64,000 nucleotides of DNA from Branchiostoma belcheri. Lineage: Eukaryota > Chordata > Leptocardii > Amphioxiformes > Branchiostomatidae. The stretch covers positions 997,585 through 1,061,584 of the forward strand of contig NW_017802458.1 in assembly GCF_001625305.1 (NCBI RefSeq). Reading direction: 5' to 3'. Numbering within the stretch: position 1 is the first letter of the stretch; the number at the start of each line of letters is the position of its first letter. The notes under the pieces are model-generated. The model searched no databases. It was not told where the DNA came from and saw only the letters and a program-made list of their open reading frames with translations. A program made the position numbers and the translations under genes. Below, piece after piece: positions 1 to 11,200 of the stretch.

Positions 1-547
1 AAAACCTGCACCATCTACAGCCCATTAGAAGAACATACACCGAGTCCAGTCTACCCCAACGCGAGATACAACTGCGATAATATTTCAAAATACATATCGG
101 AAGCAGACACCCCTCTGTTTGACCCCTTTTAAATGGTAAGACCCAAAACTGAAACCTCCCCATTCCTTAACAACATGGTAAATTCCATTTTCAGCATGGC
201 GGGGGTGTCCGGAGCACTTAAAAACCTTTTATTTCCACGCCCATAAACACATATACAATTAAACAAAAACGTTCTGCATCATCTGCAGCCCAACAGCAAT
301 ACGTATACCGAACCACAGACAAATCCGTCCAGCCGATCGCGAGAAACAGCTGCTGACAGAAATGTTTCGAACAATAGTAAAACCTCCTCGCGGAAGGATA
401 TCTCCTTCCCCGGAGGTAATTAACAGAGTAGACCATATGCGAAGGTAATCATTTTGTTCCCGTTTTAGTTCTTACATTATTTTTACTTACGGTTCTGTTT
501 ACGCACGGTTGCTGAGATATGGGGATAATTCCAAAATTTAACTGTAG
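1..547. repeat. Flank or intron upstream of the GST exons, with a dispersed repeat
   Basis: No coding exon is recognisable before 548, so the first GST exon(s), which would carry the catalytic Tyr, must lie outside the window. About 299-425 is a dispersed repeat: its palindromic core (cctcgcggaaggatatctcc) and flanking text recur in reverse orientation at 11740-11850. The long minus-strand open frame over 218-436 is only the repeat read through. Confidence 0.5.
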
Positions 548-2924
548 GCCGGAATTAAACTGGAGGATGTTATGTGTAATTTTCCACCAGAAACTCCCAT
601 GGGTCAACTGCCTATCCTAGAAGTGGACGGAACCATGATCTGTCAGGGGAAGGCCATCGGGAGGCTGATCGCCAAAGAAGCCGGTACGTAAAACAACAAA
701 AGTAAAAAAAAAAAAAAAAAAAAGCTTTAAACCATGTTAGATATTCTTATCGCCAGGTCATGGATTGAGAAACTAATACATTTCATTGGCATCCTTTTTT
801 ATCTTATATATGACAACTTTACATTAATTGTGTGTAACAATGGTAACTGTGTCCATTCTATAATGTGTTATGAATTTGTGGTTTAAGATATTGTTTGGGA
901 GTGGAAGAAAGTGATCTGAATTTGTCCCCTGCTTATATTTACACTAGTCATGAACTGTAACCACACAATGTACACGTATTCAAGGTCATTCAGGGTCACG
1001 TATTTCAACTGCATCTGGCTGTTCCTTTGTGTGGGCCGTGGGGGTGGGGGGTTGTCGTAGCACTCTAATTATCGTGCGTGACACTGCAGAATATTTTGGG
1101 TGCCAACAAATACACGGCGGACTTCGTAAACCTCTTAGCCTCTACCAGGCTTTAGACGGAGCGCAAACTGCATTTTATAGCAGACTAACTGCCCTAGTAT
1201 GCTGTTCCGAAACCTGGTAGAGGCTAATGGTAGAGTCTATTAAGCATCCCCCCCCTCTAATGGTCATTATGTATGTCTAAATTAGTATCTACCAGGTTTC
1301 GAGAAGCGGTTAACTGTATCCCTTAGCGAAGTACTAGTATTACTAACATGTTAGCTGTCAATGTGGCCAGTGTTTACTCTTTCTAGCCGCCTCTAAATAG
1401 GTAGAGGCTAGTGGACATCCCAAACCTAACCCCCTCTATCCGGCATTATGTAGGCCAAAATAACTTTTCTACGCGAGAAATCCAAATAGGAATACTACAA
1501 ACATAAGACCCCTGCGATTAGAAGTTGAATCATTTTTTTATGTAGACCCCTAGCCTATGCTCTCTATATGCTATATACAAGTAAAGAGTCCTGTTCAGAT
1601 GTGAAGCGCCCCCTTCCGTTGTTTGCAGGTATGGCAGGGAAGACCCACCTGAACCAGGCCCGGGCAGACATGATCTGTGACGGGCTGGATGACCTTGGGA
1701 TGAAGTTGATGCCTCTCTTCACGGAAAAAGACGAAAATAAGAAGGTAGGTTCAAAAATGCTTTTAAGCATTTTAGAACCTACTTTCTTTTCTTAAAAGAC
1801 ATTTGTAGATAATGCTTTATCGTTTTTGTAAACATGAACTTGCTTTAGCATTATATTTCTACCCATATCTTCTTTTTACTGCTAATCATCCCCCATTACT
1901 GGGCTAATTAGTAGATTGCGCATGGGTTAGTTACATGAAAACATAGGGGAAATGATGATATTGAAGAGAACATGGATTACTTATTTTGTGTGGGTGCAAA
2001 GGATAAGTGATGTCACTGTGTTAGTAATATTGACATATATACAGACGTGTTGGGGCGCTCAATGCAACAGGATCCTCTCCAGGCCCTGTCCAGCTTTGGT
2101 GGAATCTGAATCTAATGTACTTTCAGCGCTTTCGTCTGAACAGGGCCTTTTATAGCGTGTAGTTGAAATTCGAATCTCGTTTTTTTTCCTGCAGGAAGAA
2201 ATGAAGAAGGAGATGACAGAAAAAACCCTGCCGTCGTTCTTTGACCTGTTTGAAAAGCTGGCGAGCGCGGAGGGATATTTCGTGGGGGACTCGGTATGTT
2301 TTCATCATAAAACTTCATCTGTGTTGGTAGTAATCATAGTAAAATGCCTAACGTTATTCCAACCCAAGGATTACACAGGGATAGATTTTCAGCGACCATT
2401 GTCGCCTTCATCAGGATAATGAATGGCCAATAACTTCGGAACATAATCTCGCGAGAGTTACGGTAACAGACACGTGACCTTATTACACGAAACTTAACGT
2501 TTTTGCTTGTTTATTGCTCTTTATTTCTACTTGGTGCAGATTGACATGTGCTTGTTATGTAGAAGTGGGAATAATAAATGATCTACCATCACAGGTTGGG
2601 TAGGGTATATGCACCTGGTATATTATACAAAGTCCACAAAAAAAAAAGAATTTCAATTAATAAAAGATAATGAAAACAATCAATATGAAAATAAGTCTAC
2701 CTGCATTTTCACACACAACATAACGTCCTTTCTAATTTTTGCCCTCACCCCTACAGTTAACCTGGGCTGACGTCAATTTCTTCGCCTTCCTCGGCGTCAT
2801 TTCCGGTTTCAACCAGGGGGACCATCTCCAAGGTTACGTCAACCTGAACAAAGTCATGGGGAACGTCTCATCCAATCCGGGCATCGCCAAATGGCTGAAG
2901 GAGAGGCCGGTCACGCAGTTTTAA
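548..2924 (+). CDS. Sigma-class glutathione S-transferase (HPGDS-like), 3' four exons
   Basis: Exons 548-683, 1629-1744, 2195-2293 and 2757-2924 have AG/GT borders and matching phases and encode the last 172 residues plus stop. Exon one holds the end of the thioredoxin fold: AGIKLEDV, then TPMGQLPILEVDG with the cis-Pro loop, then CQGKAIGRLIAKEAG. The next exons are the helical C-terminal domain (QARADMICDGLDDL, FFDLFEKLASAEGYFVGDS, LTWADVNFF), ending WLKERPVTQF, typical of sigma-class GSTs. Such cytosolic enzymes conjugate glutathione or isomerise prostaglandin H2. Two oddities: the usual Q-S-x-A-I glutathione contact reads Q-G-K-A-I, and roughly 6-9 residues normally found between EDV and TP are missing. 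The N-terminal exon with the catalytic Tyr is outside the window. The class call is firm; the exact substrate is not. Confidence 0.9.
1135..1227. mobile_element. Short MITE with TTAGCCTCTACCAGG ends, in a GST intron
   Basis: The left end ttagcctctaccaggc is matched in inverted form by the right end cctggtagaggctaa, about 93 bp in all. Related ends recur at about 1290-1410 and, with longer arms, at 14711-14938, so this is a small dispersed inverted-repeat family. No coding capacity. Confidence 0.55.
2370..2480. mobile_element. Penelope/foldback-type terminal fragment in GST intron 3
   Basis: The run around 2390-2425 (ttttcagcgaccattgtcgc, then cttcatcaggataat) is nearly the same as the arms of the 81-bp inverted repeat at 62406-62663. 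The following ctcgcgagagttacggtaac also matches the loop region there in inverted form. It is an old partial copy in an intron. Confidence 0.5.
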
Positions 2925-3289
2925 AACCTCACACGTATGCGGTCATCAAGCAGATGCTTTGAGCCGAGATTGTATCTGACCTCTTTTCTGGCACGCAAAT
3001 AATTGAGCGCCCAGATCATATAGAGTGTGTGGCGAGTTTCAAAACATTACTATATTTTTTTCTGACATCTGTTTGAAGTTAACAACAGTCATAGTCATAG
3101 GTATGTATAAATAAATGGTTTTTATTGTCCAAACAGTACCCATGCAGTCGCAGCCTTACGGCTGAATTGATGCAGGGTATCACACAATAATCAATACAAA
3201 TCACAACAATTACAACATTCAAATAATACAAATGATACACACAGTCGCAAGGGTCTGTGCGGCTGCCATTCGGCGCCACAAGATGACCT

Positions 3290-3487
3290 CAATACGACTT
3301 TCCCCAACCGAAGTTAGGTACCCATTCACACCTGGGTGGAGTGAGGAAATTCGTGTAAAGTGCCTTTCCCAAGGGCACAACGTCGGGGCGCATGTTCAGA
3401 CATGTACCGGGTACGACTCGGAATCGAACCCGGGTCTACCGGTTCACAGTCTATTGTTCTAACCACTACACCACCCGACGCCACCCG
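3290..3487 (-). mobile_element. tRNA-derived SINE copy
   Basis: On the minus strand the head carries a pol III A-box-like TGGTGTAGTGGTTAGA (plus 3458-3473) and B-box GGTTCGATTCC (3420-3430), separated by a degenerate anticodon arm. It is followed by a body with the core GTGCCCTTGGGAAAGGCACT. The same head-core order occurs at 35585-35838. It is a SINE rather than a tRNA gene: the acceptor stem does not pair and the body continues past the tRNA part. The stretch 3080-3290 resembles a LINE 3' end and may be a separate fragment. Confidence 0.7.
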
Positions 3488-3559
3488 TATGTTGTCTTCA
3501 GTTTAAGTTGACATTAATAATGTAATCAGTTGGTTTTAAATCTTAATCTAGCATGCTGT

Positions 3560-4455
3560 CAAGTCTGCGTCATGACGCTTTGGTCAGAAATGTCCAAGAG
3601 GCAATATTATCAGGATAGGTTCGCAACTGCAACAACTAATATACGAAATACGTGGAAAATCATAAACGAACTTTTTAATAGAAAAATGGCTGCCTCGTTC
3701 TTCCTTGAAAGTTTCTGGATGGAGAAGAAGACAAGTGGTGTCAAATCAGAATGTTAAAGTTAACAAATTCAATTATTTTTTTGTAAATATGGGTCCGTCA
3801 TTGGCAATAGAAATAGGCCAGAATAGGCCGTTCTCCCCTATCGTATATGCAAAATGTTTTCTTATCCATAAGCCATTTTTAAGTGCGCAGCGCCAATAAA
3901 ATCAAGGAAACCATCAACATCTTGAATAAAGCAGGTCCTTGTCATGGGTCGTTCCAAATATTGTCGACCCTATTACTCATGTCTAAAACTTTCCTTTAAA
4001 CTGGAAAAGTCCCAAATGGGCTAACAATAGCCAAGGTTATTCTTCTTTATACATGTACAAACTATCGACCCATATCTATTTTGCCCCTATTTTCAAACAT
4101 TCTGGAAAAGGGAGTGTATAAAATAATTTTGACACACCTAGATACTAGTGATGTTTTATATGCACATGGCTTTCGGAAAAATTACTCAATTTATAAGGCC
4201 CTCTTACAGCTTATTGATAAAATCACGTCGGCCCTGGAGAATAATGAGTTCATCGTCGGAATATTTCTCGATTTATATAAAGCGTTCGATACGGTTGATC
4301 ACAGTATACTTCTTAATAAATTAAAGACTTGTGGTTTAAAGATTCTGTCATTGCCTGGCTGTCAGACGACCTCTTAAACAGAAAGCAATAGGTATCCAGT
4401 GGAAACTGTACTTCTTCCAAGAAAAATAAAACCTGTGGTGTCCCCCAAGGAAGAA
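3560..4455 (+). mobile_element. Degenerate non-LTR retrotransposon (CR1/Jockey-like RT fragment)
   Basis: Two frames give reverse transcriptase pieces: TWKIINELFNRK near 3650, then 4081-4377 with ILEKGVYKIILTHLDTSD and the RT block GIFLDLYKAFDTVDHSILL. A GVPQG-like turn follows near 4435, and similarity stops there. Frameshifts, an internal gap and the lost C-terminus make it inactive. A shorter copy lies at 7430-7640. Confidence 0.75.
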
Positions 4456-5030
4456 AGTTAGTGGACTCGACAGCTTGCTATGTTTTTAAACACCCGCATC
4501 TACCAATGGATACGCAAAACAGACCAATCATTGGCTAAGTTTTGTTTACGCCAAAAGACAAATCCTATCAAACTAAGGCCACAGCAGGTAATTTTATGGA
4601 TGACATCAGCGCTCTCATTGATGTTCTAAGCATTTTTACCTCAGTCGTGTGGTCTTTGTGCCTCTTTGTAAGACTATAGTAGACTTCTATAAGGTCATTT
4701 TCAAAGCACATAGAATAATTCATATTTCGCCTTAATTATGAATTATTTACCAGGTTTACCTAATACGTCTACGGATGATGCAGCTCTGCTCAGAACGCTT
4801 AGAACCAACCTGTTTCACTACGGTGAAGGTCCCTCTTGACCATTCGACATGCGGCATTTTTAAGAATTTATATCGGGCCATTTTCGCGTCTCTCTCTATC
4901 GGTTCGTTACCCTTTTCCAACTGAATATAAGCATTTATATGTAGTAAAAACGTTTTTGTTTAATCTTCAAAGCGTTGTAGAGACTGAGAAATTCTTGGAT
5001 CACGGGATACCTTGCTTGGAATGGTCGACG
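4456..5030 (+). other. Paralogous flank of the lectin unit (remnant junction)
   Basis: 4456-4640 matches 25600-25800 and 42505-42720, which lie 3' of lectin genes B and C. 4640-5030 matches the DNA just upstream of the first exons of B (7860-8263) and C (27660-28057). The stretch therefore looks like a tandem-array junction with the body of the neighbouring unit deleted. Confidence 0.6.
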
Positions 5031-5130
5031 ATGAGTACAACGGAAAAAGCTCCACGTCAGATGGCGCACAGTGGAGACAACAAAGCTCGTCGTCCGTTGC
5101 CAGCACTTCCTCACCAAGACTTCAGGACAG
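5031..5130 (+). CDS. Solo copy of lectin-gene first coding exon
   Basis: It encodes MSTTEKAPRQMAHSGDNK and then an Arg/Pro-rich run to HQDFRT, 33 codons plus one base, followed by an intact donor (ACAG|gtagga). It differs in only a few residues from exon 1 of gene B (8264-8363) and gene C (28058-28157). No exon-2 copy follows before the next exon 1. Either it is an orphan duplicate, or it is an alternative first exon for gene B, since the phase (1) is right for splicing to 8782. Confidence 0.6.
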
Positions 5131-5459
5131 GTAGGATACACTCTAGTACAGACACACGCCATGGTACTCTATTTCTGTTGCTCAATATATCATAAGCGTT
5201 TCCTATTGTAACAATATAGCCGGCAGGGAACCTGACAGGATTACCATTTACTGATCAAGACAAGCTCAGTCTCTGCATGTACCGACAAGAATTCAGAGAT
5301 CCCATATCTCCATGAAATATGTAACATTTAGTAAATGTTTTTCTTTTTTTTGTATTTGTCTCATTGATTATGGAAATGAGGTCGCAATTACCTTCTTCTT
5401 TGGCAGTCTATGATCATAATGACCATAATCTATTTTAATTTATTGTTTTCTAATCGCAA

Positions 5460-5560
5460 GAGTTGTTGACCAGCGCGTACAACTTACGCTAACCGGGACA
5501 AAATTGGAGCAAGTGGATACGTTCAAGTACCTGGGTATTGTGCTTGACAATGCCTAGCCT
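5460..5560 (+). mobile_element. LINE reverse-transcriptase fragment
   Basis: About 100 bp read TKLEQVDTFKYLGIVLDN, the conserved block after the RT catalytic domain of many non-LTR elements. It begins where similarity to the lectin exon-1 flank ends, near 5460. Confidence 0.6.
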
Positions 5561-5648
5561 CCTGTGCAGGCCCCGCGGCGGTGGGGAAGAGTTTTTAAGG
5601 CATTATAAAAACTCTTCCCCACCGCCGCGGGGCCTGCACAGCAGGCTA
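5555..5648. repeat. Near-perfect GC-rich hairpin
   Basis: tgtgcaggccccgcggcggt and the following ggggaagagtttt are mirrored exactly by the complementary arm ending ggcctgcaca, with under 15 nt of loop. Outer extensions (tagcct ... aggcta) add to the stem with one mismatch. Its compact foldback form suggests a MITE. Confidence 0.75.
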
Positions 5649-5799
5649 CCCAATGCCCTACTCTGGAACGACCACTTTCTTCATGTGTCAAAGAAGCATT
5701 CTCAAATAATTTGAATAATGAAGTGTTTGCGACTATACTTGGACAAACGTTCCCTATTGACAATATACAACACATTGTTCCTCCCCCACATCTTATATT

Positions 5800-6300
5800 C
5801 TGTATCTGTATCGGTATAGCCGGTATAAACACCCTTCGGCGTAACACACCAGCTTCGCAGGCACGCGGCGCGGCGGCAGCTAGCTATATAACACCGTACG
5901 ACTTGTTACACTTAATCTTTGCACATTTGATTGCAGGAGTTGTTTAAAGCTTTCTAGTGGTGATGCCCCAACTGTGCTTGGTGGCAACGAATTTCAGTAT
6001 ACGATAGTTCTGGGGAAATACGAGTTTTTGAATACCTCAATTCTTGGTTGATAACTCTAATATTTGAAGGCATGACCGTTTCTTGCTCTTTTCTGGGCTG
6101 GTATCAGATACTTAGTGGTTGGTACGTCCACCAGTTTATTAGTCATTTTGTACATCATGCACAGTCTGGACATTCTACGTCTGTCTTCCAGCGACCCCCA
6201 ATGTAGGCTTCTTTTCATTTCCGTTACACTAGCACCCCTTTGATAGTTGTTCGTGCAGAATATTGCAGCACTGTTTGGGACCAGGGAGGTAAGAGGCATG
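5800..6300 (-). mobile_element. LINE C-terminal/3' end fragment
   Basis: The minus strand reads KRSLHWGSLEDRRRMSRL and then MMYKMTNKLVDVPTTKYL, the usual end of a CR1/L2-like ORF2, followed by 3' UTR. 24540-24900 is a second copy in the same orientation, sharing the gcccttcggcgtaacacacc block; a shorter piece of it is at about 57000-57070. It abuts another LINE end in the opposite direction. Confidence 0.65.
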
Positions 6301-6690
6301 TAGACAAATTACAAAAGCTGCAAAACAGAGCGGGCAGGGTAGTATTAGGGTGTGACCGCTACACCTCGAGTGCAACTTGTTAGGCTGGACTTCGGTAGCC
6401 CAGCACCACAAACGACCCAAGGCTACTTTTATGTTCAAGGCACTTGATGAAATGCCACCTCCACACATTTCTCAACTATGTACAACATCCACCGGTACAC
6501 ACACACACACACAATACCCGACTAAGCACACAGGGGGGACTTCAGCTACCAAAATCTCGCTTGCTGTACAAAAGGAGATTGCTTTCTTTTTCCGGTGCAG
6601 CCCTCTGGAATTCACTTCCTCCTCATGTCAGAAATGCAAGAACACTCAGTGTCCTTAAGACCACCTTTTCTTCACTCATCAGTTAATATG
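6230..6690 (+). mobile_element. LINE C-terminal fragment
   Basis: Plus-strand frames read EYCSTVWDQGGKRHVDKLQK and LQNRAGRVVLG and later LLSFSGAALWNSLPPHVRNA, ending with a stop near 6686. These are the conserved C-terminal blocks of CR1/L2/Jockey-type ORF2. Frameshifts are present, and a CA microsatellite sits at 6496-6512. Confidence 0.7.
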
Positions 6691-6858
6691 GTTTCTTTGT
6701 TGTTAATTTTCCAATTTGTTTATAGACATTGATATGCAAATTCAGTTCCATGATCATTTATATCATTTGTCATATTTATTTAGTTTGTTTTCTGTACTAT
6801 ACCAGTCAGTTCCGTTTTTTATCACAACTACCCTTTGATTATACTTAAGTTACATTTT

Positions 6859-6920
6859 ATTATGTTATGTTATGTTATGTTATGTTATGTTATGTTATGT
6901 TATGTTATGTTATGTTATGT
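6859..6920. repeat. (TTATG)n microsatellite
   Basis: About twelve copies of ttatg, just downstream of the LINE C-terminal fragment, possibly grown from its 3' tail. The open frame across it is an artefact of the repeat. Confidence 0.95.
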
Positions 6921-7429
6921 ATCACCACGGTGGTCTGGTCACTATGCAAAAATCCCCGTTGCTATGTGAATAGGCCCCGCCCACTAAGTGTCTGGCCGGC
7001 ATGCCTCCATAACACCCAGCAGCGGGCCCGAATATTTCACAAAAAAACTCACGACCGGGCAATCCTACAGAAAAACTAAAATAGGAACCTACAAAATCGA
7101 TATGTTGGTTATGAAACTAGGTAAAGATAAAGAAGTGACAAGCTAACGCGGAGCTTCACTGGCGCCAACGCCCGGCCCATGTGCCAATGTCATTTTCGGT
7201 CGTTGACCTTTTACCTTCAAAACTCATTTTTTTTTAATTTGTGCGTAAAGCAACACCTAAAGGCATTAGAAAAATTCACAGGGGGGGGCAAACAGCAAGG
7301 TAAACATTCCTAGAGCCGGCCCACAAAAGTGTCAACCAATCATGGACAGTTGCCAATGGTGACAAGTGTGATTGACATCTTATTTTCATTAATATTAATT
7401 AGCTACGAGTGGGGATTTTTGAGGTCGTT
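6921..7429. other. No gene seen
   Basis: Unique-looking non-coding DNA with short frames only. I see no domain, RNA gene or clear repeat. Confidence 0.5.
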
Positions 7430-7640
7430 TTAGACCACCGCAATGTTATTCCTCTTTATACGTCTGGATACCCATCTATATTTACAAACTATCGACCCAT
7501 ATCCATTTTGCTCCTATTTTCAAAGATTCTGGAAAAAGTCGTGTATAAAATAATTTTGACGCACCTAGAAACTAGTAATGTTCTATATGCACACCAGTAT
7601 GGCTTTTGGAAAAATTACTCAGCCTACAATGGCTGTGTTT
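7430..7640 (+). mobile_element. Short LINE RT fragment
   Basis: Encodes NYRPISILLLFSKILEKVVY, then KIILTHLETSNVLYAHQYGF, the same RT segment as at 4060-4190 (more complete at its N-terminal side). It stops at 7640, where text shared with 26986-27160 begins (the upstream flank of lectin units B and C). Confidence 0.75.
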
Positions 7641-8263
7641 TAAGGGGGCCCAGCTTGACGTGTTTACGATAGGTAGACCGGTAGACTAATAATAAGAAAT
7701 TCGGCCTCTCCCTAGTGCATATTGAACAGTCTACATGTATACACCCCCGCATGTATTTTCATATGCCTGCGCCTAGTGCTAAACTATATTCACTTCATTT
7801 GGGGGCCTCCAATTGATTGAACACACTTTATGGTGCGCACAACCATACCACTAACGTTCATTGTACATTTTGTTATGTTCTAAGCAGTTTTACCTCAGTC
7901 GTCTGATCTTTGTGCCTCTTATTTCAGACAGTAGACTTCTATATATTATTCTAAGGCCATTTCATAAGCACATAGAATTATTCATAGTTAGCCTAAATTA
8001 TGAATTAGTTATTTGTTTTACTTAATAAGTCTAGGTACGATGTTTTAGCCACTGTTTCACTACGGTGTTGCTTCCTCATGATCATCGAACATTTTTAGAA
8101 TTTATTTCAAGACATTCGCTTCTCTCCCTTGTGGCTTGTTGTCTTTTCCCAACTGAATTTAATCATTTATATGGAGTAGAAACCTTTTTGTTTGATCTAC
8201 AAAGCGTTGTAGGGCCTTCGAAATTTTTAGGATCACGGGATTCCTTGCTTGGAATGGTCGACG

Positions 8264-11200
8264 ATGAGCACAACGGAAAAAGCTCCACGTCAGATGGCGC
8301 AAAGTGGAGACAACAAAGCTCGTCGCCCGTTGCCACCACTTCCTCACCAAGACTTCAGTACAGGTATGATACACTCTAGTATGGACACACGTCATGGTAC
8401 TTTATTTCTTTTGCTCAATATATCATATATATGGTAACAACAGACGGCAGGAAACCTGCCAGGATTACTTTTTGCTGTTCGAGACAAACTCAGTCGCTAT
8501 ATGTACCAACAATATCTTATGCCTCCGTGAAATATATAGTAATTTTGTAAATGTTTCTCATTATTAACATTGGATTTGTCTCATTGATTATGGAAATAAG
8601 GTCATAATGGCCATAATCTATTTTAATTTATGTTTTCTGAATTACAATTTGCGTGTGAAATTCCTACCGTTTGCATTTCGAAAAACATGGCTTCATTATT
8701 AATGCAAATTCGAAATTAGGAATCACCTTAAATGTCTGAAAGGGACAAATCATGATCGTGTGTTTGCTGAACGTTTTACAGGTGCAGAGTTCACACCAAG
8801 CAATGGGGACGATAACGATCCTGACACCCACATGTACAATTACGTCGACAAAGATGAAATCAACCGACAGTTGTCTCTACAACAGACAAACAGTAATGAT
8901 GAACAACCATCCGGTGAAGGGACGGACAGACGGCAAGTAACTGTGGGCCGGAAAGTCGTCGGCTTGCTTCACAACCAAATGTATGGACCTCACGCTTCAC
9001 CACAGGAAGATAACAGAGGTATTTCGTGTCTTGAATTCTCAAGTAGCTAGCAGTCATGAAAAGTTTGAATTTGGTATAAAATTATAATAACAGTAGTTAC
9101 CTTCGTCAGAAGGGTAGAAAATCAGATTGCTTTAGTTTGGTCCGAGTCATGTTTTTAGGCAAACACCGTTTAAGATTGGCTACGTATGTTACCCAAAATC
9201 CCCGATTTTTATATTTTTCAACCACTAGGAATAAGATCAAAAATCGTGTCTTAGGAATTTTTTTTTTATTTCTGATTTTAAGTATAGTTTTTGTCGACAT
9301 AAATGTGAAAAAAAAACGCAATTTTTTTTTACATTTTTTGCACTCAATTGTTCATAATTCAAAACCAAGGTCATTTCTCGAAAATCCCTTGGACACGATT
9401 TTGGAAAAACCTGTTACGGTCATTTTGAGCCGCCAATGACATATGTAGGGCTCTTCATGCTTCCAATCTGAAACGGGTTTTAGACAAATGTCATACGGCA
9501 TGAAATTGACTAGTGGTTATTTACGCTGGCGAGTACAGGTATTGCGATCTTCAAGGTCACCCACCATGACGGCAGTAGCTTCGTTTCATGTTTCAGCCCA
9601 CTACAAAATGAAGGCAGACATGTAGTTGTCCAGGAAATGGTTTATATTTGTTTAAAGGTGATTTTTTTTCTGTTAGGAGGTACACATGTAAAAAGGGACC
9701 GGAAGACTAAACTAAATGACCGCGGGTGACCCAATTTCGAAAACCGTTCTGTTCGAATTACGTCAGATCGAACACGGTTCGGGTTCTATTGCAGGTGGGG
9801 AGATCGGGGCCCAATTTTGACCACCGTGTTTTGGGGCGGAGGTAAAGGGGTGTAAGTTTGGATTACCTGTTGGCGTGTGGGGAAGTGCAATGGTCATCAG
9901 TTGCCCACCTCAGAATCCCAGATATGATGGTATTACTGTTGTATTATTTGAATAATTGATTTCTATTATTTTGATTATTAATGCGATTTTAAGTTCAGTT
10001 TATGTTAGTCTTCTGTTAACTCTGTTTTTTAAGGTTCCGTTTTTATTTTCATATTATTTTCTCTCATGCTTCTTCTCATTCTCCTGCCATTTCGTTAAAT
10101 GGATTCAATGTTTTCATTTTGGGGCCAAAGAACATGGGGTTTGGCATGAAGGTAGAGTGGACAAATACCCCATGGAGTCATTTCATTTTCTTGTTGCAGG
10201 CTTTTAAAATGGTTTTCTTTTGACTTTTTGGCTACGTTATAGGTAATGTAATATATATACATACTTATAATAGAAATAATCCTTTTTTTCATATTGGCCA
10301 GGAAAAGAAGTCTTTTTTGTTAGAAATCGGTAGGAACCTGTCATATAACCTACATTTCTATGTACCTTGCTATTTTTTAATGAATTAATGTTAGAATATT
10401 TAAACCAAATAAGCTGCTTTACCCTATTCCTCTTGCTGATTGACTGTTGAGATTTTATTGGGTTAACTGTATTAACCCACCGTAGGACCGGGGGGGGGCT
10501 AAAAGTGCCCGCGGCAACTTTTGATGTCACCTAGCGTCTGAACGGCTAGCCGTAAAACGGCCAAACTTGGTGACTTTTCCTAGAATATTGTTGGCAACAA
10601 TTCTCTATCATTGGAATAAGATAATAATTTTTTGTGTTGCCATGGCAACGGGTTTCTGACAGGCATTTTTTGCTAAATTTAGTACTTTTTGTTTCAACAC
10701 TAGAATTTTATGGGTTTTATGTCAAAGTTACTCATGGTTTCTAATATTAATAACATCCCATATAATTTTATGTAAATCTTATCATTAAATATGCATAATG
10801 TATGCTAATTTGATGACGTCATTGGCCAAAATCCAGGATGGCGGACCATATCATTAGAACAGGTATATACAGGTTATTTTCATTAAAATTTCATCAATAC
10901 TTCCAAATCTTTTTCCAAAAAAAGGTTTAAATGAAGGTCTTTAGTATGTTTACGATGTATTTCAGGGTTGATCATGAAAAAAAACTATTTTTGAAAATTC
11001 AAGATTGATGATCCAAGATGGCGGATATCTTAAATATGCATGACGTCATTTTATGACGTCATCAGTGTTGCTATGGGCAACATAAGACTTAGTACACCAT
11101 AATATTCTGTCATAAACACTTTTGATACAGTTATGTTGAATACCATTTAGTTTTAAGGGAAAAAACCTATTTCGACGGTTTTGGCCAATAAAATCACGTT

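Noticed and set aside
3361-3487. tRNA gene candidate (A and B boxes), likewise 35760-35838
   Set aside because: No acceptor-stem pairing, and both continue into the same SINE core; they are tRNA-derived SINEs.
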